From Phenylobacterium sp. (GTDB taxonomy: Bacteria; Pseudomonadota; Alphaproteobacteria; Caulobacterales; Caulobacteraceae): a DNA stretch of 64,000 nucleotides. How positions within the stretch are numbered: position 1 is the stretch's first letter; each line of letters opens with the position of its first letter. Both the position numbers and the translations under genes were made by a program. Positions 59,533 to 64,000 of the stretch are shown in pieces. The DNA is taken from contig NZ_SCVD01000021.1 of the NCBI RefSeq assembly GCF_004297125.1, forward strand, positions 124,001 to 188,000. The letters run 5' to 3'. The notes under the pieces were generated by a model, which saw only the letters and a list, made by a program, of their open reading frames with translations, was not told where the DNA came from and searched no databases.

Positions 59533-61025
59533 CGATACATCCAGACTTCGGAGACGGGCGTCCGTCCGCGCACTAACGTTAGCCGCAGGTCGCTGTTCGA
59601 CGCGGCGGCGGGGTTCAACTCGAAACTGACGCGGGCGCCGCCAATTGAGGCGTTCGGCTGCACGGTTTCGACGCGAATGCTTCCTGCGGTGGCGCTGGCC
59701 TGGGCTTCAAGGCCATCCAGGCCGCCCGCCAACGGTGCGAAATCCACGAGGAACCGGCGACGGGCCGGATCGTGGCCGGCCCCGCCCCGCCACGCGACGG
59801 CGCGGGCCAGCCGGGTTGCGGGCTCTGGCGAGGCGCCCCAGGTCAGGCGGTAGCGGAAACGGTGTTCGCGGCCGGCCGCCAGCGGCTCGGCGGGCCGCCA
59901 CATGGCGACGATATTGTCCTCGGCCTCACTGCGCGAGCCCAGCTCGACGAGCCGGACGCTGCCCCGCCCGAAGCCCTCCAGCGGCTCCACCCAGGCGCCC
60001 GGCCGCCGGTGGTAGTCGGCCTCCAGGTCCTGGTAGGCCCCGAACGTCCGCTGGCGCTGCAGGAGGCCGAAGCCGCGCGCGGGACCGGCGTCGAAATCGT
60101 CAAGCCGCGTGCCCGGCGTGTGGACCAGCGGCCGCCAGATCCGGGCGCCGCGGCCGTCGTCGGTCAGCAGGCCGTCGCTGTCGTGGACCTCCGGCCGGAA
60201 GTCGTCGTAGCGGCGCGGCTGCTCCGGTCCGAACAGGTACATGCTGGTGAGGGGGGCGATGCCGGCCGACGCCAGCGGCCGGCGCGGGAAGAGGCGCGCC
60301 TCGACCTCCATGACGGTCTGGGCGCCTGGCGTGACCTGGAAGCGGAAGGCGCCCGCGGTCGAGACGCTGTCCAAAAGGGCGTGGATGACGAGGCTGCGCG
60401 CGGCCGGCGCCGGCCGCTCGATCCAGAAGGCGCGGAAGGCCGGGAACTCCTCGCCGGGCTCGCCCGCGCCCAGCGCCAGGCCGCGCGCCGAGAGGCCATA
60501 GCTGACGCCCTTCGCCACGGCGCGGAAGTAGCTGGCGCCCAGGAAGGCGACCACCTCGTCGAAGCGGTCGGGGACCTCCATCGGCGCATGCGCGCGGAAG
60601 CCTGCAAACCCCAGGTCGGCCGGGAGCGGGCCCGGCTGCTGCTGGCCATAGGTGAACATGTCTTCCGAGAACAGTATCGGCCGCGCCCGCCCGCGGTCCG
60701 CCTCGAACAGGTCCACCGGATCGCGGAACAGGCCGCCGCGATGGAACATCTGCAGCTGGAACGGCAGGCCCTCGGCGCGCCAGATCGACTTGTCGGGGCG
60801 GAAGCGCACGTCGCGGTAGGCGTCGTAGCTCATGCCGGCGAGGCTGGCCTGCAGTGGGCGGCCCACGGGCCGGTAGCGTGCGCGGCCGAGATCGCGCGCG
60901 CGCCTTCGCACCATCTCGCCGATGGCGTCACCGGGCGCCCAGCCGGCCGCGATCAACGCCGCGGGGGCCAGGGCCATCAGATCTCGTCGGCGCAGACCCT
61001 GCGCCACCGCCAAACTGCGCGGCAT
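59520..61025 (-). CDS. opgG: Periplasmic glucan biosynthesis protein OpgG
   Basis: Periplasmic protein of 501 residues that shapes or branches the glucan made by OpgH. The N-terminus carries a twin-arginine-like signal (LRRRDLMALAPAALIAAG). The family core begins SYDAYRDVRFRPDKSIWRAE and contains YFRAVAKGVSYGLSARGLAL, EEFPAFRAFWIERPAPAA and FGPEQPRRYDDFRPEVHDSD, with WVEPLEGFGRGSVRLVEL near the end. The ATG at 61025 places the signal correctly. It is the first gene of the opgGH operon. Osmotic or envelope-stress regulation is likely, but no operator is seen. Confidence 0.94.
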   Translation of the reverse strand: MPRSLAVAQGLRRRDLMALAPAALIAAGWAPGDAIGEMVRRRARDLGRARYRPVGRPLQASLAGMSYDAYRDVRFRPDKSIWRAEGLPFQLQMFHRGGLFRDPVDLFEADRGRARPILFSEDMFTYGQQQPGPLPADLGFAGFRAHAPMEVPDRFDEVVAFLGASYFRAVAKGVSYGLSARGLALGAGEPGEEFPAFRAFWIERPAPAARSLVIHALLDSVSTAGAFRFQVTPGAQTVMEVEARLFPRRPLASAGIAPLTSMYLFGPEQPRRYDDFRPEVHDSDGLLTDDGRGARIWRPLVHTPGTRLDDFDAGPARGFGLLQRQRTFGAYQDLEADYHRRPGAWVEPLEGFGRGSVRLVELGSRSEAEDNIVAMWRPAEPLAAGREHRFRYRLTWGASPEPATRLARAVAWRGGAGHDPARRRFLVDFAPLAGGLDGLEAQASATAGSIRVETVQPNASIGGARVSFELNPAAASNSDLRLTLVRGRTPVSEVWMYRWIA

Positions 61026-61092
61026 GGAACCCCGTGGCTACGCGTCGACCCCGACCTACTCCCCTGACGCACCCGCAGGGCCAAAACATGGC

Positions 61093-62063
61093 CTATGGCC
61101 AGGCTTCGCCCCAGTCCAGGCGCCTGGCCGTGGCGTGGCCCAGCTTGTCGCGCCTCGGCACGAAACGCCGCTCCAGCGCTTCGGCTCCACAGACCTTGAA
61201 TTCGATGCCGGGCTTGCCGGCCTTGGGACGGGCGAGGATGCGACCCGCCGCCGGCTCGGCCGCCACCGCCGGTCGCGCGGCCAGCAGATAGGCGAATTTC
61301 TCGTCCTCGAAGGACATGACGGCGCCCTTGGCCAGGCGGTGGTCGCGGGAGCGGGGAAGGCGGACGCTGAAATGGCACCAGTCCGGCGCGGTCAGCGGAC
61401 AGGCGTTGGCGTGGGGGCAGGGCGCGAAGATGCGGGCCCCGGCGGCGATCAGCAGGTCGCGGGCGGCGAGGATGCGGGCGTAGCCGGCGGGCGTCCCCGG
61501 CTCGACGAGGGCAAGGACGCCCTCGCACGCCTCCCAGAGGCGACCGACGACCGTGGCCTGCGCCGCCGCCGCGATCTCGGCGAGGGCGTAGCTGGCCAGG
61601 ACCAGGTCGGCCTTGGGGAACGGGCCGGTGGCGAGGTCGCCCCGTTGGGCGTCGGCCTGCCGGACGGGATCGGGCGCGTCCTCGGCAAGCCGCCCGGCCA
61701 TGTCCAGGAAGGGTGCGCTGGCGTCGAACCAGACGATGCGCTCCAGGCTCGGCCAGACCTCGGCCGCCGCCCAGCTTCCGCCTCCGGGGCCGCAGCCGGC
61801 GTCCAGCAGCGAGGCGGGCGCGAAGTCCGGCGCCAGCCGCCGGGCTTCCGCGAATACGCTCACGCCGGCCGCGAACGTCGCGGGAAGGCGGGCCAGGGCG
61901 TAGGCCAGGGCGTCGTCGCGGCCCTTGATCACCGCGGAGGATCCGCGGCCGGCGCGATAGGCTGCGCTGGTCGCGGCCGTGCGTTCGGCGAGGTCGCGGC
62001 GCGAGGCGCCCGAAAGCTCCCGGTCGATGGCGGCCCGCAGGCCGGGCGGGAGCTCGACGGACA

Positions 62064-62064
<1 letters not shown>
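61093..62064 (-). CDS. Rsm22-family methyltransferase-like protein
   Basis: Protein of 323 residues of the Rsm22 family, mitochondrial ribosomal-subunit assembly factors with a methyltransferase fold. The SAM motif I is SLLDAGCGPGGGSWAAAEVW (about residues 84-103). The cysteine cluster of the family is FAPCPHANACPLTAPDWCHF (about 214-233), proposed to bind an iron-sulfur or zinc site. Bacterial members are uncharacterised; a role in ribosome assembly is inferred. Its ATG overlaps the acs stop by one base (TGATG), so it is read from the acs message. Confidence 0.88.

Positions 62065-64000
<1,936 letters not shown>

Overview
The window is 64 kb of GC-rich, densely coded bacterial chromosome, about 52 protein genes and one tRNA. 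It looks like an alphaproteobacterium of the family Caulobacteraceae (Phenylobacterium or Caulobacter-like). The signs are a large NAD-dependent glutamate dehydrogenase of the GdhZ type, a CC0125/CC1285-type lipoprotein, a thioredoxin-fold CnoX with WCGPC, a ProXp-ala-type editing protein, a perfect CtrA box (TTAA-N7-TTAA) next to CcrM sites (GANTC), and an ScfR/RamB-type regulator. The genus is an inference; no rRNA is present. Both ends cut genes: an MFS efflux pump at the left and acetyl-CoA synthetase at the right.

Layout. 1-7.7 kb: EmrAB-like efflux pair, a UbiH-family hydroxylase, a cnoX / LON-domain / Trm112 operon, a tRNA-editing protein, a PEP-CTERM protein behind a cell-cycle-type promoter, a conserved unknown and tRNA-Gly(GCC). 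7.7-15.8 kb is the accessory-looking part. A tight minus-strand operon encodes a cobalamin-type radical SAM protein, a stand-alone nitric oxide synthase oxygenase and a family 2 glycosyltransferase, with a GT4 glycosyltransferase upstream. Divergent from these is a plus-strand operon of two different ATP-grasp enzymes and a nucleotidyltransferase. 15.8-21.7 kb: a secreted SH3b protein with a caspase/Sel1-repeat protein, a PPOX-family flavoprotein gene broken by one in-frame TGA, a lipoprotein, a MAPEG protein and a KTSC protein. 21.7-33.5 kb is mostly housekeeping: argG, kup, an SDR, MarC, pyrF, a DUF1674 protein, rsmB, rpe, a heparinase-like protein, and purH preceded by a well-matched ZTP (pfl) riboswitch. 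33.5-46.9 kb: a MerR and an ScfR-type regulator, a second PEP-CTERM protein, a LytS/LytTR two-component pair, gdhZ, an AI-2E-family permease and a HerA-like ATPase. 47-64 kb: maeB, a methyltransferase, an Hsp70-like ATPase, a third PEP-CTERM protein, an M16 peptidase, a GST/LysR pair, opgGH, an Rsm22-like protein and acetyl-CoA synthetase.

Most worth following up: (1) the nitric oxide synthase operon, unusual for an alphaproteobacterium and possibly part of a specialised-metabolite or glycoconjugate pathway with the neighbouring ATP-grasp genes; (2) an acetyl-CoA synthetase with a second, diverged copy of its C-terminal domain in which the usual catalytic lysine is glutamate; (3) a PEP-CTERM gene whose promoter carries tandem GANTC sites and a perfect CtrA box; (4) the single premature TGA in the PPOX gene. 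No CRISPR array, insertion sequence, prophage or integrase was seen. The few other intergenic gaps are all under 300 bases.
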